A stretch of 64,000 bases of DNA from Paenibacillus solanacearum (GTDB lineage Bacteria > Bacillota > Bacilli > Paenibacillales > NBRC-103111), in contig NZ_CAJVAS010000009.1 of the NCBI RefSeq assembly GCF_910593845.1, positions 1 through 64,000 of the forward strand, written 5' to 3'. The position numbers and the translations under genes are program-made. Below are positions 51,629 to 60,668 of this stretch, piece by piece; positions within the stretch are counted from its first letter, which is position 1; every line of letters begins with the position of its first letter. The notes under the pieces were generated by a model. The model was not told the DNA's origin, made no database searches, and saw only the letters and a program-made list of their open reading frames with translations.

Positions 51629-53628
51629 TTGCCGGTCGGCGGCCTTAGCTCCGACCATACGCCTGGCGTTCCGGAGACCGTGCAGATCCAGCCGGTGACG
51701 ATATATCTACTGCCGGATGTCCCAGTTTCGATGGGAGCCTGGTTATACAGCACGTCTCCTGCGCTCCAGGCATATTCCGCAGGCGCGGACAGCGCCTCGT
51801 ACCTCCCTTGGCTGGCGCGAATATGCCAACTGCCCTGATCGAAATAAATTTGGCTTACATCGTTGCCTCTGTAGTTGCCGATCGAGAAGCTTGGCCGCAC
51901 CCCGCTTCGAATATACACAAGCGAGTGCGAGCGAACCCTGGATACGGTCGTATTCGCTCCGTTCACGACAATCGCCCGGTTGGTCGTGCCGGTGACGGTC
52001 ACGTTATCGACGACGCCGTAATCGCCGTTCATTTGCACGCCGTATCCGCCCTTGCACTCGATGATCGTATCTTTTATCGTCACTTTGTTATGATTCGGGT
52101 TTACGATGAATGGCGTATTCGCCTGAATAACCCCGCCGAGTACGGTCACGTTCGCGTCCAGCGCCGCCTGCGCGTCTCTGATAAAGATGCCCGTGTTGGA
52201 CGTGTCGTTCAAATTGACAATGTCCGGCTGGATCACTCGGTGGTAGCCCTGCATCCCGTCGACATATTCGAACTTGATGCCGTATGGATTCCAGCAGCGG
52301 ATGACCGGGTTCACGATATCGACGTCTTTGGATTTCCCCTTAATGACGATGGCGCCCTCCGTGCAGCCGGGCAGCGTGCTGATCTTGGCTTGAATAACGC
52401 CGCGTTCAACGGAAAGAAACTCGATCGCCTGATCATCCACCTCGCTCAAGCTTCCGGTGACCGTGACATCGCTGCACTCCGAAAATTGTACCGCCTCCAG
52501 CCGATTGCCGCCCGTAACGTTCGTTTCCCGGTTGTAGCGTCCGCTGCCGATGGAGTCGATATGGAGCCGTACGTTCCGGCTTCCATAGATCGTGCTGTCG
52601 CCCGTCAAGCTGCTGATGCACAGCGCGTCGATGGCGACATTTTGAATGCCGTTGGCTCGAATGACTTTCACGGACGATCCGTCGGTTTGGCCGCACCTAG
52701 CGGCGGTGACGTCAAGCCTGATATTGTTGCTGTCCAGCAGCACGGCCGTGTGCGTCGACAGCAAGTCAGCCGCCTGTACCTGCAAGCGCAGATCACAGCA
52801 CTTCGATACGGCGATGCCCGGGCTGGACGATCCCCGTACACCCGTCATGGAAACGCTTACCGATCCGCCGATGCAACGGCTGACGGAAATGCCGACGGAG
52901 TGAAGCGACAGTCCCTCCGAAACGTGCAGCGTGTACGGGCGGGTGATTCGGGTAACCGTCACTCCGGTCAAGTTGAACAGAATGTTCCGGTCGAGCGTCA
53001 CAACGCCTCCGGCAGCAGCAACCACCTTCGCGATCAAACGCGTCGCCGTATAGCGGCTCGGCGTATAAAGCGAATGCCCAATCGTGCCCGCAATTTCGAG
53101 GAAATCTCCAGCCGCCGCGGATACGGCCGTTGTCAACCGGAAATCCCCTGCCGTCACATTGCTTGCCGTCCCCGCCGCACCCGCCGGCGCATCGAACAGA
53201 AACGTTCCGCCGCCGAACAGGCGCACCCCCTCGGCGATCAACGCCACGTGCTTCCCGCTAACCGTTACATTGCCCGTCATGTAATACGCTCCGGCAGGAA
53301 TGTAGACTGCGCCTCCCGCTTCAATCGCATCGAACGTCTGCTGGAACGGCAGCGCATTGTTCGTCGGATTCGGATTGACCGTTCCATCAGCGAGAAAGTA
53401 ATCCGCCTTCGCTCCCTTGTCCTTCACGTTATACTCGATGCAGCAGTTCGCCGGCAGGTCGCCGGTATTGCCGTAAACCGCTTCGCTCACGCTCTGCCCG
53501 GCCGCTGCGCTCCCCATCCCCGTCAAGCTGCTCCCCGCAAGCAACCCGATGCCTGCCGCGCCTAAGCCTGTGAAAAATGTTCTTCGGCTCAAAAGGGCCG
53601 GTTCTTTCCGATCGCGCTCCCGTTCCAC
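51625..53628 (-). CDS. Tat-exported right-handed beta-helix protein (pectate lyase 3-like)
   Basis: A 667-residue secreted protein. The twin-arginine signal SRRTFFTG (about 14-21) is followed by a hydrophobic stretch and an A-x-A cleavage region. Residues about 60-120 (YNVKDKGAKAD, DAIEAGGAVYIPAGAYYMTG) match the pectate_lyase_3 / tailspike-type entry strand. The next 430 residues are many short V-x-I/V-x-G beta-helix coils. The last 75 residues (SAPAEYAWSAGDVLYN...TPGVWSELR) form a separate C-terminal domain of the type seen on tailspike-like proteins. It is probably a polysaccharide-active protein at the surface; catalytic residues cannot be assigned. Start GTG 53628 with GGGAGG. Confidence 0.8.
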   Translation of the reverse strand: MERERDRKEPALLSRRTFFTGLGAAGIGLLAGSSLTGMGSAAAGQSVSEAVYGNTGDLPANCCIEYNVKDKGAKADYFLADGTVNPNPTNNALPFQQTFDAIEAGGAVYIPAGAYYMTGNVTVSGKHVALIAEGVRLFGGGTFLFDAPAGAAGTASNVTAGDFRLTTAVSAAAGDFLEIAGTIGHSLYTPSRYTATRLIAKVVAAAGGVVTLDRNILFNLTGVTVTRITRPYTLHVSEGLSLHSVGISVSRCIGGSVSVSMTGVRGSSSPGIAVSKCCDLRLQVQAADLLSTHTAVLLDSNNIRLDVTAARCGQTDGSSVKVIRANGIQNVAIDALCISSLTGDSTIYGSRNVRLHIDSIGSGRYNRETNVTGGNRLEAVQFSECSDVTVTGSLSEVDDQAIEFLSVERGVIQAKISTLPGCTEGAIVIKGKSKDVDIVNPVIRCWNPYGIKFEYVDGMQGYHRVIQPDIVNLNDTSNTGIFIRDAQAALDANVTVLGGVIQANTPFIVNPNHNKVTIKDTIIECKGGYGVQMNGDYGVVDNVTVTGTTNRAIVVNGANTTVSRVRSHSLVYIRSGVRPSFSIGNYRGNDVSQIYFDQGSWHIRASQGRYEALSAPAEYAWSAGDVLYNQAPIETGTSGSRYIVTGWICTVSGTPGVWSELRPPTGN

Positions 53629-54029
53629 TATACAATCCTCCCCGTAAACATATCGAAGCTACATTTACTCAGTCTCCCTTGTTTGTATGCCAGCCGCTGT
53701 ACTTTCGATTATAAAAAAAGAATCCGCATCCAAACATTTCATTATTGCTGTAAAACTATAACGAAATTGTTCTGTTGTTTATAATCATTTTTTCCAATGA
53801 ATGCTATTTCGTACGCCTATTGGGAAGATGAAATATGAATCTGGCCCGAGCGGTGATATTGCGGAGCGCGCTATAGGATTGTTCCGGGGAAGAAGTATAC
53901 GTCAGCTTACGTGGAAGATGAGCAGCATTCCCGACCGTTGGCACGAGGATACTCGATGCATAATTGGTACATGTACTCGGGGTGATTGATCTGGATGCTC
54001 CCTCTCTGCTCCAAGATCTTGGCAAGCTA
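53629..54029. other. Intergenic region, AT-rich, without supported gene
   Basis: It includes the upstream region of the beta-helix gene (AT-rich, 53690-53800) and a short minus-strand open stretch (53907-54026) that may be a gene remnant but has no start or known match. Confidence 0.35.
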
Positions 54030-54572
54030 TTACATCAGTTTATTTTTTAGCAATGTACAATGTTTCAGCGTATCAGCAATCAGGTAATGGTTTCGTTCCT
54101 TGAGCTGATTTACTAATTCCGCAGCTGTACCTTTGGCCGTCACGTAATCCGATGCGGAGACGGCTCCCTTTTCATAGGCTTCCTCCAACTCCGTTTCATC
54201 CAATACATAGATGCGCCCGTCCGGCAAATACACAATATCCAAATAAAGATCCTCGATATAAGGAATGCCTGTTTCGGTGAACCCCATATCTTTAATGATA
54301 TCGATATACCATTGGATAACGTTGTCATGGTTATCTATGGATGCCGTCACCGCGTAATTGCGGTGTACAGGGAAGTACATGAACCATTTGTAATCGTCAT
54401 CAGCAATGCAAAGATGGCTGTCGCCATACTTGACGCATACGGGCTCTTCGACTTTATCTAACGTCAGCAAGGAAATATGGCCCATAAACGCCCCTTCCTC
54501 AAGATACATTTGCGCATAACGCTTCTCATAGATTCGGAACCATCCCGGATCATCGGCAAACTTCTTTTTCAT
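54030..54572 (-). CDS. DUF402 domain-containing protein
   Basis: A 180-residue protein with the DUF402 signature: DDDYKWFMYFPVHRNYAVTA (split), VIQWYIDIIKDMGF, YIEDLYLDIVYLPDGRIYVLDETELEEAY. The metal-site aspartates and glutamates of the FomD-like fold are conserved. Family members are nucleotide phosphohydrolases in the cases studied. The start ATG 54572 follows GGGAGG. Single gene, divergent from the ArsR gene. Confidence 0.88.
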   Translation of the reverse strand: MKKKFADDPGWFRIYEKRYAQMYLEEGAFMGHISLLTLDKVEEPVCVKYGDSHLCIADDDYKWFMYFPVHRNYAVTASIDNHDNVIQWYIDIIKDMGFTETGIPYIEDLYLDIVYLPDGRIYVLDETELEEAYEKGAVSASDYVTAKGTAAELVNQLKERNHYLIADTLKHCTLLKNKLM

Positions 54573-54728
54573 GGCAGCCTCCCACTAGCTCTACATCCGC
54601 GCGTTCCTACCGTCTACGCTTTTTGGTAAACATAATGACTTCCATTTGTAAGATACGCTTTGAATTAACCGACGTTTATTAAATGGCCAAAATGAATTAT
54701 AATCCATATCGGGACACGTCAATATACC

Positions 54729-54758
54729 TTGACAGGAATATTCCATATTATGTATATT
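54729..54758 (+). promoter_or_regulatory. Sigma-A promoter of the ArsR-family gene with internal palindrome
   Basis: TTGACA (54729-54734), 18 nt, TATATT (54753-54758). The spacer contains the palindrome GGAATATTCC (54735-54744), a possible site for autorepression. The expected start at about 54765 rules out ATG 54766 as a leadered start and supports ATG 54784. Confidence 0.65.
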
Positions 54759-54783
54759 TAAAGGTATGAAGGGAGAAATGCGT

Positions 54784-55116
54784 ATGGGCGGGAAATTAAC
54801 AACTTTGAGCGCGCTTGCCGAGCCCAATCGCTTGCACATTGTCGAGCTTTTGCGCAACGGACCGCTTACGGTAGGAGAAATCGCCAACGCGCTTGGACTT
54901 CGTCAGCCGCAAGCTTCCAAGCATCTTCGCGTACTAAGCGAATCCGGGCTTGTCGAAGTAGAGCCGGATGCCAACCGGCGCATTTACCGGCTGCGGCCAG
55001 AGCCGCTCGTCGAATTGGATGAATGGATGGAATCTTTTCGCCGCATGTGGGAGGAACGATTCGACCGTCTCGACGATTACTTGCGGATGCTGCAGGAGAA
55101 GGGCAATAAGGAATAG
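54784..55116 (+). CDS. ArsR/SmtB family winged-helix repressor
   Basis: A 110-residue regulator: LSALAEPNRLHIVELLRNGPLTVGEIANALGLRQPQASKHLRVLSESGLVEVE in consecutive segments is a complete ArsR-type winged helix. There are no cysteine metal sites (no CxC), so it is the type usually paired with SRPBCC/AHSA1 proteins; that partner is absent here. The start ATG 54784 has AAGGGAG at 8 nt. Terminator at 55177. Confidence 0.9.
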   Translation: MGGKLTTLSALAEPNRLHIVELLRNGPLTVGEIANALGLRQPQASKHLRVLSESGLVEVEPDANRRIYRLRPEPLVELDEWMESFRRMWEERFDRLDDYLRMLQEKGNKE

Positions 55117-55176
55117 ATCTTGGGTACAGCGTAGAGTCGAATCATGTGATTAATAACGGCGAGACATAAATACAAT

Positions 55177-55210
55177 ACAAACCGCGGACGATTGCCGCGG
55201 TTTGTTTTAA
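55177..55210. terminator. Bidirectional terminator between the ArsR gene and the sulfatase operon
   Basis: ACAAACCGCGG (55177-55187) pairs perfectly with CCGCGGTTTGT (55195-55205); TTTAATATTTT follows on the plus strand and TATTGTATTT on the minus strand. Confidence 0.8.
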
Positions 55211-55243
55211 TATTTTCACATTCATCCCGATACGAATCAACCT

Positions 55244-56617
55244 TTACAAGGTCGCCACAGAGCCGTCTTTATCGCTCTCCCGCAACTGACGCAGCTGCTC
55301 CTGCTGGAACTGATGCGCCCGTGCATCCTCCTGCTCCGGCGAGCAAATGCGGCGAAGCTCCTCTTCCAGCTCGGCCGCTTTCTCCGGATAAGACGCGAAC
55401 ACATTGTTCAGCTCTTCCGGGTCATTCCGCAGATGGAACAGCTGATGCGGCGCTTCGGCATAATAGATCAGCTTCCAGTCTCCTTTGCGAATCAGGTAAG
55501 CTCCCGATCTTGTGCCATGCCCGTGATATTCCGAGAATACGACCCGATCCTCGTCCTGCTCGCTCACCGTTTGCAGCGGCTCTCCGGCCCAATGCTCCGG
55601 TCGTGCGGCGCCTGCGGAGTAAAACAGCGAAGCCTGCACGTCATGCGTATCGACCGGCGTCTCCACTCGTTTGCCCTTCGCAAAGTCGGGACCGGCCGCT
55701 ATGCACGGCACGCGAACCGAATCCTCGTACAGCGAGCATTTCCACCACATGCCGAACTTGCCCAGCATCTCCCCATGATCCGAAGTGTAAATGACATTCG
55801 TGCTGTCTTTGAGCCCATTTTCTTGCAACACGTCGAGCAGTCTTCCGATCTGGTCGTCGATAAACGCCACATTGCCCAAGTAGCCTCTTCGCAGCCCGCG
55901 CACCTGCTCTTCGGTAAATAAATCCGTTTCGAAATGTGCCCGCAAATCGCGCGCATACGGATGGTTGGCGCTCGCTTCTTCCTTCCCATAGCGGGGAAGA
56001 TCGCCGCCCTCGGGATACAAATCCCAATAATCCTGCGTGTTCCACTGCGGGAAATGCGGATTGAGCACGTTAATGGTCAAGCACCACGGCTGTTCCAACG
56101 TCGGGGCCACTTCGCGCAGCCACTGGAGCGCGTCATTGATTACTTTCAAGTCTCCGTCGAAGGCGGTCTCCTTCACGCCGTAGCCATCCGCCCGCTGCGC
56201 AGCGTCTTTGCGGATCGCAAGCGGCTTGCGGCTGAAGTTCGTATCGCCGGGCTTCTTCTGGTCTTTGCTGTGATGAATTTCCGAGAAGCCAAGCCGCTGG
56301 CCCGCGTCGTATACATGCGTTTTGCCGAAGTGGGCGGTATGTACGCCTTGATCGCGCAGCACCTTGCCGTAAGTCGGGAAGTCGGTCCGCAGCCCGACGT
56401 TGCAGTTGCTGTACGTCTGCAGCTCGTGCACGCGCAAGCCTGCCATAAAGGCGGATCGGCTCGGCGAGCAGAGCGGCGAGGGGCAATACGCGTTCTCGTA
56501 CACGGTGCCTTCCGCCGCAAGCCGCTCCAAGTTCGGCGTGTGCAGGAAGGGATGACCGTACACTGCGGAGTAACGCGGGTTATGCTCGTCGGACATGAAT
56601 ACGATGCTGTTGCTCAT
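55244..56617 (-). CDS. Sulfatase (Cys-type, formylglycine-dependent)
   Basis: A 457-residue alkaline-phosphatase-superfamily sulfatase. Metal residues D10-E11 (FMSDEH) and the activation motif C50-S-P-S-R54 in PLCSPSRSAFMAG mark a Cys-type enzyme that needs conversion to formylglycine. Later metal ligands are in YTSDHGEMLG. No signal peptide, so it acts inside the cell. The start is ATG 56617 behind AAGGAGG; the 126 extra in-frame residues up to 56995 lie inside the next sulfatase gene and are not real. Last gene of the sulfatase operon. Confidence 0.93.
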   Translation of the reverse strand: MSNSIVFMSDEHNPRYSAVYGHPFLHTPNLERLAAEGTVYENAYCPSPLCSPSRSAFMAGLRVHELQTYSNCNVGLRTDFPTYGKVLRDQGVHTAHFGKTHVYDAGQRLGFSEIHHSKDQKKPGDTNFSRKPLAIRKDAAQRADGYGVKETAFDGDLKVINDALQWLREVAPTLEQPWCLTINVLNPHFPQWNTQDYWDLYPEGGDLPRYGKEEASANHPYARDLRAHFETDLFTEEQVRGLRRGYLGNVAFIDDQIGRLLDVLQENGLKDSTNVIYTSDHGEMLGKFGMWWKCSLYEDSVRVPCIAAGPDFAKGKRVETPVDTHDVQASLFYSAGAARPEHWAGEPLQTVSEQDEDRVVFSEYHGHGTRSGAYLIRKGDWKLIYYAEAPHQLFHLRNDPEELNNVFASYPEKAAELEEELRRICSPEQEDARAHQFQQEQLRQLRESDKDGSVATL

Positions 56618-56658
56618 TCGGTATTCCTCCTTATCGGATCGCCTGATGGCGATAGGGT

Positions 56659-58008
56659 CTAATGGCGCGTCTCTTGCTCCGTTACGCGGCGCTGACCGCT
56701 CTTCTTCTCCTCCGCGGCAATAATTTCCGCCGGGGCCTCTCCCGCTTCGGCCATGCGCCGCAGCAGCCGCTGCCTGAGCACGTCGGCGGTCGACTGGTGT
56801 GACTGATAGCCGATCAAGTTCGTCAGCTCGTACGGATCGGCCTGCAGATCGTACAGAAACTCCTCCGCGTACGTGTCGGACGAAGCGCTGTTGCGGGTGG
56901 AATCCGGCGCCGACACCGAATATTTCCACCGCTGCGTGCGAATCGCGCGCCCGGTCTGCGCTTCGCTGATCTGCACGAACACGTCTTCCGGCCAATCGGC
57001 CGTTTCGCGGCGGAGCAGCGGCAAAATGGATCGGCCCTGCATCGACGCGGGCACCGGCAGGCCGGCAGCGTCAAGCAGCGTCGGCGGCAGGTCGATCAAG
57101 CTGACCAGCTCGCGGATTTGCCCGCGGCTCGTAAAGCCCGGCCCGGTGAACGCGGTCGGCACGCGGATCGAGCTCTCGTGGCATGAGCGCTTATACTCGC
57201 CGTTGCGCGTCTTGAAATGGTTGCCGTGATCGGAAGTGAACAATACGATCGTATCGTCTGTCAGCGCAAGGCTTTTCAAGGCGTCGAACACGCGGCCGAG
57301 CGCTTCGTCGAGGCGCTTCACCATGCCGTAGTAGCCGTCCAGATGCTGTGCGCTCGTCCCGCCGAGGGCCGCCAAATCCGGCGGCGTCCACCGGCTTGTG
57401 AAAGCGTTCGCATAAACGTCGGGTGCCGGATAATCGTCCCGGTGGTTTTGGTGATGCGGCTCCAGGTACGAAACGAACAGGAAGAACGGCTCGTCCTGAT
57501 GGCGGTCCACATAGCGGATCGCCGCATCCGTCAACGCATCCACCCGGTAGCCGGGCAGCTTTACGCGCTCGTTGTCGTTATCAAACACGACGGTATCGTA
57601 CGCATCCGACGTTCGTTCCAGCGCATTGGAGGCCAGCCAATACTCGTAGCCGCCCCGTTTCGGCTCGGTGACCGGGTTCTCGCCGGCCAGATGCCATTTG
57701 CCGATGTACCCCGTCTTATAGCCGGCTTCGCGGAAATAATGCGCCAGCGTCTTCGTCCCTTCCGGCAGCGGGATCGAATTGCGGAAGCAGCCCGTCGTCG
57801 TAGGGTACAGTCCGGTTTGCAGCGCGGACCGGGCAGGTCCGCACACCGGCTGGCATGTAAAAGAATGGTACAAGTGCGTGCCGGTGGCCGCCATACGGTC
57901 GAAATTGGGAGTGAGACCGAGCGGGTTGCCGTGCGCGCCGGTCGTATCCCAGCGCTGTTGATCGGTAAAAAAGACGATGACATTCGGTTGTGTATTTCTT
58001 TTCGCCAT
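56659..58008 (-). CDS. Sulfatase (Cys-type, formylglycine-dependent)
   Basis: A 449-residue sulfatase. Metal site D16-Q17 in FFTDQQRWD and activation motif C56-G-P-A-R60 in QPVCGPARSALQTG. GYIGKWHLAG and FTSDHGNHFK carry further active-site lysine/histidine and metal residues. Cytoplasmic, no signal peptide. It lies between the FGE gene (80-bp gap) and the last sulfatase (41-bp gap). It differs clearly from the other two sulfatases in length and sequence, so a different sulfated position is likely. Confidence 0.93.
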   Translation of the reverse strand: MAKRNTQPNVIVFFTDQQRWDTTGAHGNPLGLTPNFDRMAATGTHLYHSFTCQPVCGPARSALQTGLYPTTTGCFRNSIPLPEGTKTLAHYFREAGYKTGYIGKWHLAGENPVTEPKRGGYEYWLASNALERTSDAYDTVVFDNDNERVKLPGYRVDALTDAAIRYVDRHQDEPFFLFVSYLEPHHQNHRDDYPAPDVYANAFTSRWTPPDLAALGGTSAQHLDGYYGMVKRLDEALGRVFDALKSLALTDDTIVLFTSDHGNHFKTRNGEYKRSCHESSIRVPTAFTGPGFTSRGQIRELVSLIDLPPTLLDAAGLPVPASMQGRSILPLLRRETADWPEDVFVQISEAQTGRAIRTQRWKYSVSAPDSTRNSASSDTYAEEFLYDLQADPYELTNLIGYQSHQSTADVLRQRLLRRMAEAGEAPAEIIAAEEKKSGQRRVTEQETRH

Positions 58009-58088
58009 GACCCGTACACTCTCCTCTACCCGTTTGCTATTATTTTACATCAATCCGTCTATCCATGTAATAACATGGAGCATAACTC

Positions 58089-59129
58089 TTACGCATCCCG
58101 CGCGCAGCGGAAGCCAAGATTGCCGGTTGAGCTGTCCGGCGTATTGGAGCTGCGCGCCGCCACCCGGTACCGGTTGCAGTACGACTTGTGGCACAAATAC
58201 GATCCGCCCCGCATGACGCGATTCGTGCCGCTGCCCGGGCCTTTCGGGTTGCTCGCCGAGCCGGCCGCTGCCGCCGGTTTCGGGCTAAACCAGTCGGCGC
58301 ACCATTCCCAGACGTTGCCCACCACGTTGTACAAGCCATAACCGTTCGGAGGAAACGAACGCGCCGGTGCCGTGCCGATGTAGCCGTCGCTCGCGTTATT
58401 TTTGTCCGGGAACTTCCCTTGCCATATGTTGCACAAGTACTCGTCGCCCGGTTTCAGCAAATCGCCCCACGGATACCGCTTCTGCACCAGTCCGCCGCGG
58501 GCGGCGTATTCCCACTCCGCTTCCGTCGGCAGCCGCTTGCCCGCCCACTCGCAATACGCGGAGGCATCGTTCCACGACACATGGATAACCGGATGGTCCA
58601 TCCGCTCCTTGATGCGCGAGCCCTCGCCCTCCGGCTGCCGCCAGCTTGCCCCTTGGACGCCGAGCCACCAGGGGATGCCGAGAACGCTTGCGGCATCCGC
58701 CTTGCGCACGGCGTCCGGCACAAACAAATGAAACACATAAGACCATCCGAAGCGTTCCGCCTCGGTCACGTATCCCGTATCCTGCACGAAATCCGCGAAT
58801 TCGGCGTTGGTCACCGTCGTTGTATCGACGTAGAACGGGGAAAGCTCCACCTCGCGGACCGGTCCTTCGCCGTCGGCCGGAAAGCCTTCCGCATCGTCGG
58901 TGCCCATAAGGAAGGTGCCGCCGGCAACATACGCCATCGACGGCGCTGGACTCTCAGCGATGCCAGCGTCGGTTACTCGGGAGGGCGAAGCTTCAAGATT
59001 GCGCTGAAGCTCTTCCCCGTTAAGCCGTTGAATCTCGGCAGCAGCCGCCGGCTCGGCTTCCATTCCTTCATTTATATGACGATGACGTCCGACGGAGCAG
59101 CAGGAATGCTGATGTACATGTTCCGCCAC
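58089..59129 (-). CDS. Formylglycine-generating enzyme (sulfatase-modifying factor)
   Basis: A 346-residue FGE-sulfatase-domain protein that oxidises the active-site cysteine of Cys-type sulfatases to formylglycine using O2 and copper. The domain starts at MAYVAGGTFLMGTDDAEGFP, continues through HVSWNDASAYCEWAGKRLPTEAEWEYAARGG (in parts) and NVWEWCADW, and ends in GGSYLCHKSYCNRYR. The two cysteines of the C-x4-C pair are the copper ligands of true FGEs. The start is GTG 59129, or TTG 59135 which overlaps the sulfatase stop (TTGA). Its position inside the operon shows it is dedicated to the three sulfatases here. Confidence 0.92.
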   Translation of the reverse strand: MAEHVHQHSCCSVGRHRHINEGMEAEPAAAAEIQRLNGEELQRNLEASPSRVTDAGIAESPAPSMAYVAGGTFLMGTDDAEGFPADGEGPVREVELSPFYVDTTTVTNAEFADFVQDTGYVTEAERFGWSYVFHLFVPDAVRKADAASVLGIPWWLGVQGASWRQPEGEGSRIKERMDHPVIHVSWNDASAYCEWAGKRLPTEAEWEYAARGGLVQKRYPWGDLLKPGDEYLCNIWQGKFPDKNNASDGYIGTAPARSFPPNGYGLYNVVGNVWEWCADWFSPKPAAAAGSASNPKGPGSGTNRVMRGGSYLCHKSYCNRYRVAARSSNTPDSSTGNLGFRCARDA

Positions 59130-59131
59130 GG

Positions 59132-60640
59132 TCAAGCCCCCTCCTTCGCCCCTGCGATTTCCCGATGCGCAGCGCCGTGTTCTTGAGCGCCTCGAATCTC
59201 CGGATTCCATACCTCATGCCGCTCCAGACCGATTTGTTTGCCCCATTGGGCGAGCAGGGCCTGATCCGCATGCCGCTGCAATGAAGATGAGATCAGCGAA
59301 TCCGGGTCCCAGCCCTGCAGCACAAGTCCGGTCAGCCGCTGCACAAGATCCCGGTACTCTTCGCGCTCCGCCAAATTCGTCGTCTCCTGAGGATCGCTCC
59401 GAAGATCGAACAACTGCACCGGCGGATAATTATGGAAGTAAATCAGCTTGTAATCGCCCTGCCGGACCATGCGGATCGCGGAGTCCTGCGGCGTCAGCAG
59501 CTCGACGAACACCGGCGGTTCCTGCTCCCACACCGTGCCTGCCCGATCGTCGCCGAACAGCAGCGGTGACAAGTCGTTCCCGGCCAAGGAGGACGGCGCC
59601 GGCGATTGCGTCGCTGCGAGGAAGGTCGGTGCCAGGTCGACGAGACTAACCGGCGTATCGATCGCTGCGCCCTTGACGATTACGTCCGAACCGCCGAGCC
59701 GCAGCGGATGCCAGATCATCGGTACGCGCAATGCGCCTTCATAGAAGCTGCGCTTCCAGAACATGCCCTTGTCTCCCGCCATCTCTCCGTGATCGGATAC
59801 GTAGACGATCCAGGTGTCGCCCGGCAGCGCCGCCGACGCTTCGACGATTCTCCCGACCAACTGATCGAGCCGGTTCACGAGACCGATATAGTTGGCCCTT
59901 GCCTCGAACTGCAGCTCCGGCGTTATTTGCTCCGCCTCAAGCCGGCGGAACCAATGCTCCAGCCAAGGATGGCGCGGGAGCGAGTCGGGAGGCATCGGCG
60001 TGTCGTTCACCTTCATGGCCTGAACCGCCTGCTCGTACTGCTCCCGCGGGCTGATGAACGGGTGATGCGGGCCATACAGCCCGACCGTGATGAACAAAGG
60101 CCTCTTCGCATCGCTTGAGCGCTCGGATACGTATTGTTCATACGCCTGCGTCACCTGCTCGTCGTAATGGATCACGGGACTGTTCCCGGGCCCAGCCGTC
60201 ACGATGGAGCGCAAGCCTTGGCCGGAGGTCCCCTTCAAGTCGCCGTACGCCGTAGACGGCCCTCCCAAATACGTCGGCGTTATATCGCCGACGAGCCGGC
60301 GCTCGTACCCGTGCCGCTGATCAGGCCCGACGAAGTGCATGCGACCGCACAGCACCGTCTCATAGCCGCCGAGGCCAAGGCCGTGCACAAACGTCGGAAT
60401 GTCCGACGCCAAGTGGTCGCTGTTGGCGAACACGCCGGTCTGATGCGGGTAACGTCCCGTCAGCATCGACATGCGGGACGGGACGCAAAGCGGCGCGTTG
60501 CAGTACGCATTCGTAAACCGCACCCCTCCTTCTGCCAGATGGTCGAGGTTCGGCGTACGGACGACGCGGTTGCCCGCGCTGCCCATAAAGTCGCCCCGAT
60601 GCTGGTCGGATACGATAAATACGATATTCGGCTTGCTCAT
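59132..60640 (-). CDS. Sulfatase (Cys-type, formylglycine-dependent)
   Basis: A 502-residue sulfatase. Metal site D12-Q13 in FIVSDQHRGD, activation motif C52-V-P-S-R56 in APLCVPSRMSMLTG, and YVSDHGEMAGDKGMFWK with later ligands. It resembles N-sulfoglucosamine/choline-sulfatase-like enzymes in length, but the substrate is not deducible. Cytoplasmic. The start ATG 60640 follows GGAAGGAGA. It lies 28 bp downstream of the SBP gene and its stop overlaps the likely start region of the FGE gene. Confidence 0.93.
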   Translation of the reverse strand: MSKPNIVFIVSDQHRGDFMGSAGNRVVRTPNLDHLAEGGVRFTNAYCNAPLCVPSRMSMLTGRYPHQTGVFANSDHLASDIPTFVHGLGLGGYETVLCGRMHFVGPDQRHGYERRLVGDITPTYLGGPSTAYGDLKGTSGQGLRSIVTAGPGNSPVIHYDEQVTQAYEQYVSERSSDAKRPLFITVGLYGPHHPFISPREQYEQAVQAMKVNDTPMPPDSLPRHPWLEHWFRRLEAEQITPELQFEARANYIGLVNRLDQLVGRIVEASAALPGDTWIVYVSDHGEMAGDKGMFWKRSFYEGALRVPMIWHPLRLGGSDVIVKGAAIDTPVSLVDLAPTFLAATQSPAPSSLAGNDLSPLLFGDDRAGTVWEQEPPVFVELLTPQDSAIRMVRQGDYKLIYFHNYPPVQLFDLRSDPQETTNLAEREEYRDLVQRLTGLVLQGWDPDSLISSSLQRHADQALLAQWGKQIGLERHEVWNPEIRGAQEHGAAHREIAGAKEGA

Positions 60641-60668
60641 CGAACGGTCTCCTTCCGTCAATCCCTGT

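Noticed and set aside
51808..53565. A 585-codon plus-strand frame opposite the beta-helix gene.
   Set aside because: Same situation: Arg-rich composition, no domain, mirror of a well-supported Tat-signal protein gene.
53907..54026. A 39-codon open stretch on the minus strand (LAKILEQRGSIQINHPEYMY at its start).
   Set aside because: It reads like a protein fragment, but it has no start codon or ribosome-binding site and no recognised family.
56618..56995. A 126-residue N-terminal extension of the last sulfatase.
   Set aside because: It lies inside the next sulfatase gene, is Arg-rich, and the ATG at 56617 has an ideal ribosome-binding site and matches the family start.
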